Of a DNA stretch of 64,000 nucleotides, positions 31,699-43,022 are shown piece after piece. The notes under the pieces were generated by a model that made no database searches, was not told the origin of the DNA, and saw only the letters and a program-made list of their open reading frames with translations. Source of the DNA: Strobilurus pachycystidiatus (taxonomy: Eukaryota; Basidiomycota; Agaricomycetes; Agaricales; Physalacriaceae); assembly GCA_019915135.1 (NCBI GenBank), contig JAHLMK010000009.1:62001-126000 (forward strand). The letters are read 5' to 3'. Position 1 is the stretch's first letter, and each line of letters begins with the position of its first letter. Made by a program: the position numbers and the translations under genes.

Positions 31699-33169
31699 AT
31701 GCCACATTTCGCGGCAAGCAAGGAGTTTGCCCGCGTCTTGTATCCTCACGTCAAGGGAACTCCTCTCTGGATCCCTACACCAGCAAAAGGCTCGTACGGG
31801 ACCCTAGACTTTGACGGCCTCCAAGTAGGCGACATCTACCTACACAATGACGACTGGGGCATATACATCTTCAACGTAACGCTGCCACCGTCGCACCCGC
31901 GCAATAAAAAAGCGCCCAAGGATCACTTCCCTGTCTCTTTCGATCTTGCTAGTGATTTGGTGGCCACGCCGCAGGCAATTCCTCCAAATGGCTTGTTGGG
32001 TACAACAACCTCTAAAGACAAGCCCTTATGTTTGGAACCCAAGTGCGTCGCCCAGTCTCAACTCATATCATGCTAATATACACCTCAGAGACTCTGAAAC
32101 AAATCACTACACTATCAAGAGCGCAGCGAAAGAGGGTGCATTCTTCGCATTACCGTTCGGTGCGTCGTCATATGAATGTACACCGTCGGGCAAGCAGAAG
32201 ATCCTGGACTACGTTCTCGAGTATGGTCTGGATCTCAACTACCATATCCACGAGCTAGGATACAAGTGGTGGAACGGCGAAATCTGCGTTATCACGGGCT
32301 GCAACAAGGCCTCTTACTGGGCTGCGGGGTATTATCGCAGTTGGTCGAAGCAGACGTCCTTTTCCCGCGACGTGGATATGCCCACTAGGGAGTCGGAATA
32401 CTCCCGAGTCCTTCTGCGGATCGAAGAGGCAGATTTTGACGGGATCATGGAGTCACACCAAGTCACTGAATCGAGCCACAAACTGAGTGGAGAGCGCGCG
32501 TGCCTGTCGTTCCGCGCCTTTTACATCTCGGTCCAGCCTTATATATTCAACACGAAACTTTCCTATCCCCTTGCATTCTTTGGAAGTCCAACCCACTTTG
32601 TCTCTCTCCTTCCGCCTTCCTTCCGTCCGCCCGTAGCATCAGAAACACCTAGAAATTTCAAGGTAAATTGTTGGGCTTTGTTTGATGCCTTCTAACCATT
32701 CGTAGGTTTTCCTGCCGTCTCGTGTGGTTGGTGAGCTCATGCACCGATCGGTGAGTCTATTTCTGCGAATATCAACTAATCTTGAACACTACATTAGTGT
32801 CCTCGGAAAGTCGGTATCTGCATCGTACATGACGACGATATCATGTCCGTACTTGAAGAGGTATGCGTTAGCTCTCTCTTCCTCGCCATACCCTCACAAA
32901 TTTCAGAACGAAGCCGCCCTTCCAAAGACACGCGAATTGCTGAAGCGTATGACGCGGAAGCTCTCTATCGCCATCACGAAAGGTAGTCTTCGCATTAAAC
33001 CAGCACGTCTCTATGCTTATGTGTTGTAATAGATGGGGCAGCGCATCTTGTTCCTCGTGAGAAACCTACTGGTATCGTATCGAAGGTTCTTGCGTTTTCG
33101 CGCGACGCTCTTGGCGCATGTGGCCGTTTGCGATTTGAGACAGGGAGGAAGTTGACTGCCTTACTATAG
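31699..33169 (+). CDS. Intact HDDD-family protein, six exons, 412 residues
   Basis: Exons: 31699-32042, 32089-32662, 32706-32750, 32798-32860, 32907-32982 and 33033-33169, exactly 413 codons, all introns GT-AG (intron 1 has a TGCTAATA branch-like site). Motifs in order: GDIYLH and FNVTLPPSHPRN near residues 45-75; FFALPFGASSYE and ICVITGCNKAS in the middle; a hydrophobic QPYIFN segment; then ICIVHDDDIMSVLEE, ELLKRM and GAAHLVPRE in the small C-terminal exons. The same order and exon boundaries occur at 7932-9458, and the module recurs at 28563-28622. No signal peptide or transmembrane span is evident. I know of no assigned function; such proteins are common as hypothetical proteins in Agaricomycetes. 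The start ATG is shared with the pseudogene copy (MPHF). Confidence 0.8.
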
Positions 33170-34742
33170 TTGGCTCATTAAACCCCAGTGAATTACCTTG
33201 CGAAACGACCCACGCAGTCGCTCCTCCTATTACTCAATTTCTGACCATGTGGAAAGTTTGTAATACATCTCAGCAGCTGCGATACGAGAAAGCGACATAT
33301 TAACACATCACTCCGTGATGCCTCCCATTCCTCTCCTGATTCGTACGTACCAATCGCGGTACAATCGCCGTTTTGTCACGCGGTCAGCTACCCATATTGA
33401 GGACCTCTGGGTTGTGAATTGTTCACTTACGCGAGCGTGCCTTTTCGTTGTGATGAATAGCACAACCTCTGTGGGGCATGTCCATCATCGGGATCTCAAG
33501 ACACGGGCGTTTTCACCGTAGGCCTGATTGTGGGGATCCACACTCACGCCTTTGTTCCAAGAGTGAACTACATCCGTCGTCGAGAACGAAAGACGTTCCG
33601 ATTGCATGACAAGGACCGACCAGGGTAAGCTTCTGTCTAGGGTTGGTGTCAAGGCGAAACGAAGCTCAGTTGATACGTTGCAACATGATTGTGGGATTCA
33701 CACTCACGCTTTTGTTACCAAGAGAGTGATTCACATCCCTCGAGATCAAAAGACGTTCTGAATTCATGACAAGGACCAACCGAGGTTAGCCTCTGTCTAG
33801 GGTTGATGTCGAGGGTAAACGAACTTGGTTTGATACGTTGCGACGCGGGCATCTTACCGTGGGCCTAACTGTGGGGATCCACAGTCACGCTTTTGTTCCA
33901 AGAGTGTGAATCATATATTCGAGAACAAAAGACGCTCTCAGTTCATGACAAGGACCAACCTGGGTATTCTTCTGTCCAGGGTTGGCGTAAAGTCGAACCG
34001 ATACGTGAGAAGCAAATAACAATAGCGGAGGAGGCAAGACGCCGCGTTTCCTGTCGCACTTCATGTCTACAGCAATGACTCCGCTCGTGCAGGTCCACAA
34101 AGCTGAATAGGGAACAATGTCTAGATCATTAGGTTCAGTGCGGAAATGAACATGCAAGAAGCGCTTGAATGGATATCCGTGAGAGGACTAGCGCAGGGCG
34201 AGGCTCGTCCTCGAGCCAAGGGTCATACCATGTCAGTAGGCTCACGTTAGAACGGAACAAGGTTCCACAAGCTGCGAAGCTTACGAGAATTGGTAGTCAG
34301 ACGAAAATACCGAATTACGACACATATCCACGCCAATTGTCTTGAGACCAAGCCCGAAGGTCGTACTTAGTCTCAACTGCGCCACTCAATTCGAACTTGC
34401 TGGGTCCGACGGTCTTACTGAGCTCACGTGTAACGTGTTCGTCATGTGTAGAAGCGGCACTGACATTCGGTTCGGATATCCACACGCTCTCCATATATGA
34501 CTTACTTATGATGAATGTGACCGTTCGACATATCACATGCGCCACACAATCGCTAGATTGAAGAGTCCAGCACTAATAAACTATACGTTGTTCAAAGTAG
34601 TATACATGGGTCTCGATGTGTAGCTGTTCTCATAATACAACATGTCCATAACATGTCAGGTACATTCGACTATGGTGAAGTACGTCGCGACCGCCTAGTC
34701 AGCGTGCAGTTTGGTACAAGTAACATCTTTCGTGTGCGGGCA
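33170..34742. other. Gene-poor interval around the tandem repeat
   Basis: Apart from the tandem repeat at 33526-34010, I see only short frames and no family motif. Confidence 0.5.
33526..34010. repeat. Three-unit tandem repeat, units of about 160-180 bases
   Basis: Units begin at about 33526, 33687 and 33867 with GATTGTGGGGATCCACACTC or close variants. Each also contains CACGC..TTTGTT.CCAAGAG, AAAAGACG, CATGACAAGGACC and TCTGTC.AGGGTTG blocks. There is no open frame through it and no known family. Confidence 0.8.
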
Positions 34743-36747
34743 TTACTCCGTCTCATCAGCAGGCGCAAGCGCAGACGTCTCGCCGCCTTCCAGATCTTCT
34801 GTGACCGCACTGACACTCACCCCGACAGGCGTCAGACCCACAAGGCCCGCCGATAATACCAACAAGGCAACAAGAATCCCACACATGACACGGAACGAAG
34901 ACGTCTTCATGTCGGGCGAGAGAAGGTCCCGCGATTGCAAAATCTCGTGCTGCGATAACACTGTCATCATCAACAAGCGCACGAAGCAATATCAACGTAC
35001 CGAAAGTTGGCCACCCACGCTTTGCAAGAACAATACCCCGGCAAAGACTTGCGCGCTGGGTGTGACAGACACGAGCGTATAGAACGCCGACATCGTGCCT
35101 GCGGCGAAGATGGTTAGGAGAGTGAAGATGGCATGGGGTACGGGGGACGTCTTGGCAATTCCTAGCACGATCACGGTCGAAAGGATGTTGAGGGTGAGAC
35201 TGCCAATTATGAGGTCTCGTGCGAAGCGGTATCCAGGAAAGGTTCCGTGACGTTTGTGCATCCAGATGGATATGCCTAATATACGATAAGGAAAACGAAT
35301 GGGATGAGAAAAGAATGAGAGACCTGGGACAAGGACAAGCAGCACGAGGAGTGTGCCATATATGTAGACGTTACTGAACCATAATACGAAGTTCTGTCGT
35401 TATGGTAAATTGATTTTCTTGGTTTTGTGGGTAAGCCATGGGACGTACACCGGGTGCTTCGTCTGAGCCGAACAGGACGAAGATATACTTCATGTCTTCG
35501 AAACCCTGTCCACATAACGAAGTCAATAAGTGGGCACCAATAACCAATATAAAATCATTTACCCGCGACATGGAATAAAGAAAGAGCGCTACTACAAGGA
35601 GCAGCATGTTCCGTCCCCCGGTGTGCAACGTGGATGAGAAGGGCGAGAGGATGTACTTTGGTATGCCATGATCGTCTCCGAGTCCACTGCCCTCGTCTCG
35701 AGGAATCAGCAGATAGACGAGAAGCAGGTCAAGTGCAGGGATTAGGAGGGAGATAATCCATCCGACAGGCGAGTTGTGCGTTGATAGTCGTACTATATCC
35801 GCCAGGAATATGAACTGAGTGATGTAAGCATCGCGATGAAAGGATCAGACACTGCAGAAATGCGTACAATAACGGACAGGGACCGTAGGAAGTATGCCAC
35901 TCCGAGGAGTAGTGAGAACGCTGCCAACCTGTGTTCACCGTAAGGCTACGCCCGGACGTGCAATAGTATGAAGTTACTTAGGGTAAGGCGACGGAAGAAC
36001 CTCTGCAAGCGATCTAGATACCAAATCAGTCTAAGTAAGAGCCAAAAGTAAGAGCCGAAGCTGAAGGCCTTAGGACGTACGTATACACCAAGGTCTGGAA
36101 GATAATCTTCGCGCTTGACAGGCCTAGGACGAGGATCAATGTGATGCCCACTCCAGCTATTTCGGCCCAGCCAAAGCGGAGGATGAGAAGCACTGCGAGC
36201 ATCCTGACATGAATGAGGGTTGATACCGGACCGTACGCTGGCAGGTACATACAAAATCCACGTCACAGAGACAGAGATCATCATGACGGTCTTTCGACCT
36301 GCGGTGTCTGCCAAGCGAACCCACCACCCGAGCGTGAGGGCAGTCCCGAGAAGTGGAATCCAGTGCAAGAGGACAGCTGCGGCAGGATCAATAAGAGCCA
36401 TAGAATGACTACTGAGGAGAGCGTACTAAGCATCTTGTTATGCTGTTCTGGTGGGTCACCATTGAAAAGCCAGCGACGCGTCAAGCCGAAGTCGACGACA
36501 CTGTACAAAACTTGGGACTGGGCATGGATGAGCGACGTAGATTTCGACCAGTGTTAACCGCCTTACATGGAACGTAAACACCCCAAACACGAGAAACAGT
36601 CTAAATGGCCCTGTTGAGAAAGACCATCATGACGCGACACGTCGACGCGCACCTGAACGCGGAAGGCCTGGCATTGGCGGCGCGCTCCTGCCTTTCGTCG
36701 CTGGCTTCAGGATCGACAAGCAATGGCGCCTGGTCGTCGTCCTGCAT
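34743..36747 (-). CDS. MFS-type membrane transporter, multi-exon (exon joins incomplete)
   Basis: The product should move a small solute across a membrane using an ion gradient; substrate cannot be inferred. The minus strand begins MQDDDQAPLLVDPEASDE at 36747 and ends with an acidic tail before TAA at 34743-34745. Between these, hydrophobic coding segments are separated by short introns. One segment has LADTAGRK, matching the loop 2-3 signature of the superfamily (G...D..GRK), after a span starting ALIDPAAAVLLHW. Others include SLLIPALDLLLVYLLIP, YIYGTLLVLLVLVPG and LTLNILSTVIVLG. About ten or more membrane spans are expected. The N-terminal joins (36.4-36.6 kb) are uncertain because several acceptors are possible, so a broken gene is not excluded. 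Confidence 0.65.
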
Positions 36748-37099
36748 GGTATGACGACGGGAAGAATCAAGATCCGAAAAGGTTTTTAGAGCGCCGGCTC
36801 GATGTCGGTGGGCCGGCAATCAAATCATCGCGTGGCTCGGAACCGGAACCATCATCACCTTTGCTTTCAAGTTCTTACCTCCATCATCCTCTGGTGTTGG
36901 CAACATTTTTGTACGTTGGAAACTTGTCACATCTCCCAGAAGAACCTCAAACCAGCGTTTCGCAAGTAGTCTCAGCCAACTGTCCAAGCGCTTGGCCCAT
37001 CAATTTACGCCGCCACTTCTACACTGGTACCCTCGTTGTCAGTAGTCCCCTCCTTCTTTCCTCTGCAACAGTTCTAATACTCAACCAGGGCAACTGAAA
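36748..37099. promoter_or_regulatory. Divergent promoter region of the MFS and F-box genes
   Basis: These 352 bases separate two divergent start codons. No distinct element is recognised; the right end is pyrimidine-rich (TCCTTCTTTCCTCTG, 37050-37064) shortly before the F-box start. Confidence 0.4.
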
Positions 37100-38548
37100 A
37101 TGGAAATCTCTACTCTACCGCCTTGTACATCGTGTGGAGAGACATACCGCCACAACACGACATGGGCGTCTTCTCCAGCCTTCACTTCGGAGGTGTTTGA
37201 GCGACTCGCTTTTTCAAATGATCCAGCTCCAGAGGCTGACACGCCAATAATTCGCGACCACATCATTCCAACGGCCATGGAAGGGATATCCTCCTTGGAA
37301 AAGGAGATCGAGCGGGTGAACGCCGCTGTGGCGGCTCTGGTTGCGGACCGCGACTCGCTTCTTGCGGAGAAGGATAGACTTTCCAATATGGTCTTCGAAT
37401 CCCGGGGTCTCATCTCGGCAATGCGCACCTTCCCCGTCGAGATACTCGGCGAGATCTTCGAATGGTACTGCGCCTTCGAATGGCGCGCGGAGACGAACAA
37501 TGCTGTCTTTGACATATGCGCCGGCCCCTGGGCTTTAAGCTACGTATGTCGCTCCTGGAGGAATGCTGTTCTCTCCCTCCCCGCTCTGTGGTCGGTCGTC
37601 CGCTTTCATCACGATGATGCCCTCCCTCTCGGTTGGGAAGATCTACTTACAACGAGGATGGAGCGCACACAGAATCATCCCTTATCCATCGATATAGCTG
37701 GAGGGGGACATCGACCCCAAGAATTCCGCCAGCTTGTGCTTGGTGTGGGGAAGATACTCTCCCGATGTCGTTCTCTCGTCTTGGATCTCAACAAAGATAT
37801 AATGGAAGAGTTGACGCTCCCCGCAAGAGAATTGCCTCTACTCTCTTCGCTCAGACTCGCTAATATCCATGGAGCACTTCCAGTGGATTTTGCCCACGCC
37901 TTGCTGCATGCACCACAACTTCGGTCCGTGCAATTCGATGGCTACACGGGCAACACTACTCCTCTCCCGTATTCGCAGTTGTACAGCGTGACACTCATAC
38001 CATGGTCGTCCAAGATCATTGTGGATGAGACTCTCAAATTTCTGGCTCTGTGTCCGCAGTTGAACTCTCTTACGACGGATTACACTTACCCGAATGATGA
38101 TCTGGATCTCGAAGAGCAACCGGAGCCTGTGAGGGCATCCTCTCTTCGTCGCCTTCACATCAAGTCGTGCAACTCCCCGAGGGAGTTTTGCTTCGACGCC
38201 CCACTGCTGGAGGACCTGACTGTCCTGGAGAAAGAGGATCTCCAGCCACTTTTGGAGTTCCTAAGACGCTCTCGATGCCCATTGAGGCGTTTGACCATCC
38301 TTTGCCCTAAATCTGCCACCCTGGTCTTCGCAGTTCCCCAAATTCTTGAGCTCATCCCGTCGGTGAACGTGGTATCTGTGTACTACCACCCTGACCTCTC
38401 CCTGTTGAATGAAAATTTTGATCGGACCACTATACAGGACTTTCAGGCGCTCAGTGGGAAAATTGATAGTCAACTACTCGAAGGATTACCCCATTTGACG
38501 TCGTTGTTCGTCTATTTTGGAGGTTTGCGGGAACGTGAGTTTGTTTGA
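37100..38548 (+). CDS. F-box protein with leucine-rich C-terminus, 482 residues, intact
   Basis: F-box proteins bring substrates to SCF ubiquitin ligases through Skp1. The single-exon frame has an N-terminal PCTSCG motif, a coiled-coil-like stretch at about 60-98, and an F-box at about 111-167 (FPVEILGEIFEWYC, then ALSYVCRSWRNAVLSLPALW). A long region of irregular leucine-rich repeats follows (for example HLTSLFVYFGG near the end). The substrate is unknown. It is the only clearly intact member among the window's copies of this type; the copy at 22514-23956 is dead. Such genes form large families in Agaricomycetes. Start ATG 37100 follows AACTGAAA. Confidence 0.9.
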   Translation: MEISTLPPCTSCGETYRHNTTWASSPAFTSEVFERLAFSNDPAPEADTPIIRDHIIPTAMEGISSLEKEIERVNAAVAALVADRDSLLAEKDRLSNMVFESRGLISAMRTFPVEILGEIFEWYCAFEWRAETNNAVFDICAGPWALSYVCRSWRNAVLSLPALWSVVRFHHDDALPLGWEDLLTTRMERTQNHPLSIDIAGGGHRPQEFRQLVLGVGKILSRCRSLVLDLNKDIMEELTLPARELPLLSSLRLANIHGALPVDFAHALLHAPQLRSVQFDGYTGNTTPLPYSQLYSVTLIPWSSKIIVDETLKFLALCPQLNSLTTDYTYPNDDLDLEEQPEPVRASSLRRLHIKSCNSPREFCFDAPLLEDLTVLEKEDLQPLLEFLRRSRCPLRRLTILCPKSATLVFAVPQILELIPSVNVVSVYYHPDLSLLNENFDRTTIQDFQALSGKIDSQLLEGLPHLTSLFVYFGGLREREFV

Positions 38549-38918
38549 TTCTCGGCGGTCGAAATGCATCACGGGGCACACTGGACCTAGTCTCTCCTAG
38601 ACAGACAACGAACAATGACGAGCAAGTAAGTATTGTATCATACATAGCCATACTGCACACATCGTATGGACCTTGTAGAACTCCCGCAACCGAATGATAT
38701 CTTTAACATTGCCATTTTCTATTTGGATCGGTACTAGTCGTCCATTTACAGCTCAGTCTTCCAATGACCATGCGTGCGGGCCTCTCACGCGTGTGTCCCT
38801 CCCATCAGTGTTCCCAATGCCCATTGACATGTGTTGAGAAGACATAGCGGCCGAGCCTATACGAGCACACTACGGTCACAGCAGTGAGAGACAAATAGAG
38901 GGAGAAATCTAGTGGTAT
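38549..38918. other. Convergent spacer, no gene
   Basis: The 3' ends of the F-box gene and the F-box pseudogene face each other here. Nothing else is recognised. Confidence 0.5.
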
Positions 38919-40402
38919 TCAAACGATCCGCTGTTTCCTACTAATGCCGAAATCCACAGTAAACGATGTCAAGTGTGGTAGTCTCTGTACAACGCCACTG
39001 TCGTGGATTGTCCGAATAGCCTCTTGAAAGTTCTCTTCCATGATCACACTCCACGTATTCCAGCCTGACTCCTGACGGTCGTCTGTTCTGACGACGATCT
39101 CATTCACCAACGGAACCAACTCGAGTATTTCCAAAATGTCCTCCTTCCACTGTGGAAAGTCCAGGTCAATCAACAGATACTTCAGTGGGCAATGAGAGCG
39201 TCTCAGAAAGGCTAAGACCGCTTCATTGTAGTCCAAGTGACGAAGGTTCAGAGCCTCCAGTGAAGGAGCCGTGAAGTTGAACTCCAGAGGAGAGCCGGTC
39301 GAACTGACGGAAAGATGGCGAAGAGAAGAGGATATCGGACCATGACGTATCCCACTGAGATGATCCGGAACACAGAGCACCTCGTGAGAGCCGATACTGA
39401 GAGATTCAAGGTTGATACAGCGAGATATGAATTTCCCAACCTCCCTAACTGCAATGTCTGGAGTGAATGGCTTGAGCGCGACGCTGCGCAACTGGTGGTA
39501 TGGGAGAGGAATGTCAAAACCGTCGCAATAGCACAATGTGACGTCTGAAGTAGTGGCGCGTACTGGAACGCGGAGAGCGAGTGGTGCGCGTGTTGGAACG
39601 CGGCGCGCGAGCGGGACGAATCGATATTGTCGACGAAGCCGAGATCAAGGTTGAGGGATGATAGTACAGGAAAACTTTGCATGGCAGGAATGTCTAGTGC
39701 GAACTCTTCATCAGGCTGTTCGAACTCAGAGCGACCCAGTTCGCGTTTGAGTCGCACATCCTTCCACCGGGAGACGGTGTGTCTCAAAGCCTGCAGCGCC
39801 GAGTCAAGCTCTGCCTTGCGTCCCCGAAGGTCAATGGACAAGGGATAACTTCTAGTGCGCTCCAATCTGGTTGCGAGAAGCTGCCTCCAATTGCCACAGG
39901 ACTTCGAGCGAGAAAGAAAATCGAGCTGGACAAACGTCCAATGGGTGGGCATGGAAATGACAACGTTTCTCCACAACTGACACACTTAGCTGAGGACCCA
40001 AGGGCCCTTCGCAATGTCGCACGCAGGAGTGTATGCTACATGCGCACAGTAGCAGTTGAAGATTTCTTCGAGGAGTTCGACAGGGAATCGACTCAATGCC
40101 AGTGGGGAGAGCGGGACACTGTGCGGTCTGAATAAGACGTCCGAAGACCTCTTCTCTGCCGCCAAGAGACGCTCCTTCTCCGCCGATGTGAGCGGGTCTA
40201 TCTGTTGCGAGTTCTTTTCGATGATGCCTAGGTCCCCCATGGCCTGGGGCAGAATTTGCTCGGGGATGACAGACATATCCGTCTCCGTATAAAGCTCATC
40301 ATTGGATGCGAGGAGGGGATCGAGCCGAGGCGGGACGAATCCCAGAGAACCAGGGACGAGTATCTGATGAGGCGGCGCGCGTGAGGACGTAGACGTAGTC
40401 AT
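38919..40402 (-). pseudogene. F-box/LRR pseudogene (second subfamily)
   Basis: The frame starts MTTSTSSRAPPHQILVPG at 40402 and carries an F-box (FPVELLEEIFNCYC). At 39986-39988 a TAA replaces the Tyr codon of the usual LSYVC motif. A second break, a frameshift near 39540-39560, separates the AFQYAPL stretch from the LCYCDGFDIPLPYHQLRSV stretch. A short in-frame duplication (AFQHA.../AFQYA) lies just before it. The remainder runs to TGA at 38919. Two lesions in an otherwise well preserved gene suggest recent loss. Confidence 0.85.
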
Positions 40403-43022
40403 CTGGTGGGCTGCTACTGCGTCAAAAATGTACAGGGCGCTCGCATAAGCAACTTACTGCTCATGATGTGGATCTGCGGTGATGTGGATGCCGTGCAAGT
40501 TTAAGAGTTGGAAATCTTGTCTGCCCTGATAGCCAATGGCGTGCTCCGAGAACTCCGGCCCGGGGCGCTGTGTTCGCAGAGGACGTGAAATCCATGTCAT
40601 GAGATCTTCCGAGGGATCTGTTGTTCACCTGACTGTTTGATTCATGAATCAAAGCGAAGGGGCCCGTAGAATTGTGCGTGAACCCATGCGTGCGAGCGTG
40701 GGTGCGGGGTGCGTGGGTGCGTAAGTACACGCATGTGTCACACTGTGACACCCGCATGTCGCGTCGTCAGACCATTGTACAGGGACTGTATGTTGGATGT
40801 GCGGAGGAGCGGAATGGTACTTCACATTGCTATGCAAAGACTTGCAACTAAGTGAGCAGTCGGTGATCTGCCGAATCCAGCCGAAACGGTAGTTTGGTGG
40901 CCTTGGAAATTCTTTCTTTTGACGATGATCATGTACCTCCACCTATTGCCTGTCCCGTAGATAAGCTGCAGCACTCCTTGACAGGACGGTAAATCAAAAA
41001 GATTCTTGCCACCGTGTTTGCCTTCGTCCTGCTGACCAGAACCGGAAGTCCGTTGGGGCCTTGACCTGTTGAAGCGGACTTCGAGGCCGACGCTGGTGAG
41101 TATCTATGCTGTAGGTATATTGAGTCGCTCCCTTTGTTCTGCTGTAGCTCCTGCTGGTGTCAGAGCTCTCACTATGTAGCGCTATCTACATATGATCATA
41201 AAAATACTCAAAAGCACTGCGTCGTGTCAAGTCAGTCATGACATCTACATAGATTGTCTCGACTCTCCTCATTGTTCTCTTGAAAGCGACCGTTCTGACC
41301 TCAATCACCAATGCCATCAGTCATCTCTAAGTAAATTTGGCACGCTGCATCGATAGTACCCCCGCAGATGTTTATGATCAGTAAGCACCAGTCCCCATAC
41401 TCATGCGCTTGCTCAGTCTTCGGAACATTTCTTCGAGAACTTCGACGCATCCTGGTGCGCCTCAAATGTCCATCTTACCCTCTTGTCCCTCTCTCGGGTG
41501 TAGTGTCCCCTAACGCTACTACTAGCTCTACAATAACGTGTACTTACGTGTCTGTAAGTCGCGTCCACGAGTCGTATCCTTCGTCGGGTCCGGTACCGTT
41601 ACACGTCCTTACTCTGAGTGACACGTCCCGGGCTCGCTAAACTCCAAAAGATCTGACCTCAGTGCTCTCATTCAGCTTTCAAAACACTTGTCACGCTGCA
41701 TCACGCTTGCGTGGACGTGCGTGGACACGCAGGGTGCGTGTGCGTGGATGCGTGAAGGCGTGCGTGATACGTGCGTGGATGCGTGATGAGATGCGGCGCA
41801 TGCGTGGACTCATGAGTGGACTTGGTTGTACGTGCGGATGGTTAGTCCCCATCTGCCAAAGCTCAATGATTTCTATAGCAGGCTTCATTGTTCCTCGAAT
41901 GCAAGCTTTCGGGCATGCCATTGCCAGTGCTCTCGACTGGGAGAACAAGGACTGCCACATCATTGTTGGTCCAGAACTCAAGCGATAGTCAGGTAGTGTA
42001 ACGTTCTAACTCGTATTATGGTACGTCAAGGCGGCGTACTTGCATTGGTGGTTACGCGCCAAACGATGCGATGCGTTTGGCGCGTCCTTCCCGATTAGGA
42101 AAGGACGTGCGTGAGGGTGCGAGATGACTCTTTGGCTTCTTCCATGACAATCCCTCAAGATTCGGGCTCAATTGTCGCTGGAATACACTATAGTAAGTCA
42201 TCCAATCAGGCATCTGGTATAATCTCAAATCCCATTTTTTACAAGTTGGCCTTTGGTACAACAGACGGGCGCTTACTCCGGTCCATGCGTGATGCGTGGT
42301 GCGTGGGTGCGTGGATATGTGCGTGTCCTGCGTGTCCACACACATGCGTATACGCACATTTCTACGAGCCCAAAGCGAAGGAGTCCTCCCAGTCCATCGT
42401 CTATCACTCCATCAAACTCTCGGACGTCCCTCTCCATTGCTCATCTTACTTTGTTCCGCGAAGGTGTAGACAGCTCTGAAGCCGATCCTTGTAGTTGGTC
42501 GTGGATCCTAGGTTGGTGGAAGTATTCTCCGAGTCCCCGCGCGTGTGCATGACTAACTTAGTTCTCGTTGTTCTCCGGAGCATGGACCCTCTGCCGTCCT
42601 TCCACAGCAGCAGACCAAGCTTCTTGTGGTCTAGAGGCAAGTCTCTAATCTTCTCAAAGTTCGCAGGCATGATTGACTTTCGTTAATTAAACGAAGCGCC
42701 GCATTCTAATTGAATCCCTACGCGGTAGGATGTGAAGACAGTATATGTACATTGCGAAGTGATAGCATAGCGAGTAAGGTAAGAACTAGGTAGCTACAAG
42801 AAGGCGAACTGCGAAGTCCCTGGGTAGGTAAGGTATTTGAAGTCGGTTACAATGAAGGATGGATTACATATGTACAGTAGAAGGGTAGAGTTGCGCACGA
42901 AACGAAGTACAAGCATAGAAGTGCGTCAAGTGGTCTATGACAAAGCAGAAGTGGAGAGCAAGCAGGAGAATAAAGTACGGGTGGCTGTTTTCGTGGGGGA
43001 GTAGATCTCGTTGAATCAGCAA
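40403..43022. other. Repeat-rich spacer, no confident gene
   Basis: Three clusters of GCGTG-rich simple sequence (GTGCGTGGATGCGTG-like) lie at about 40676-40760, 41706-41825 and 42283-42355. Short coding-like pieces occur between them (for example a minus-strand peptide starting MPANFEKIRDLPLDHKKLG at 42670), but I cannot assemble a gene. Confidence 0.5.

Noticed and set aside
33526..34010. CRISPR-like array
   Set aside because: Only three long (160-180 base) units directly adjoin each other with no unique spacers; the genome is eukaryotic.
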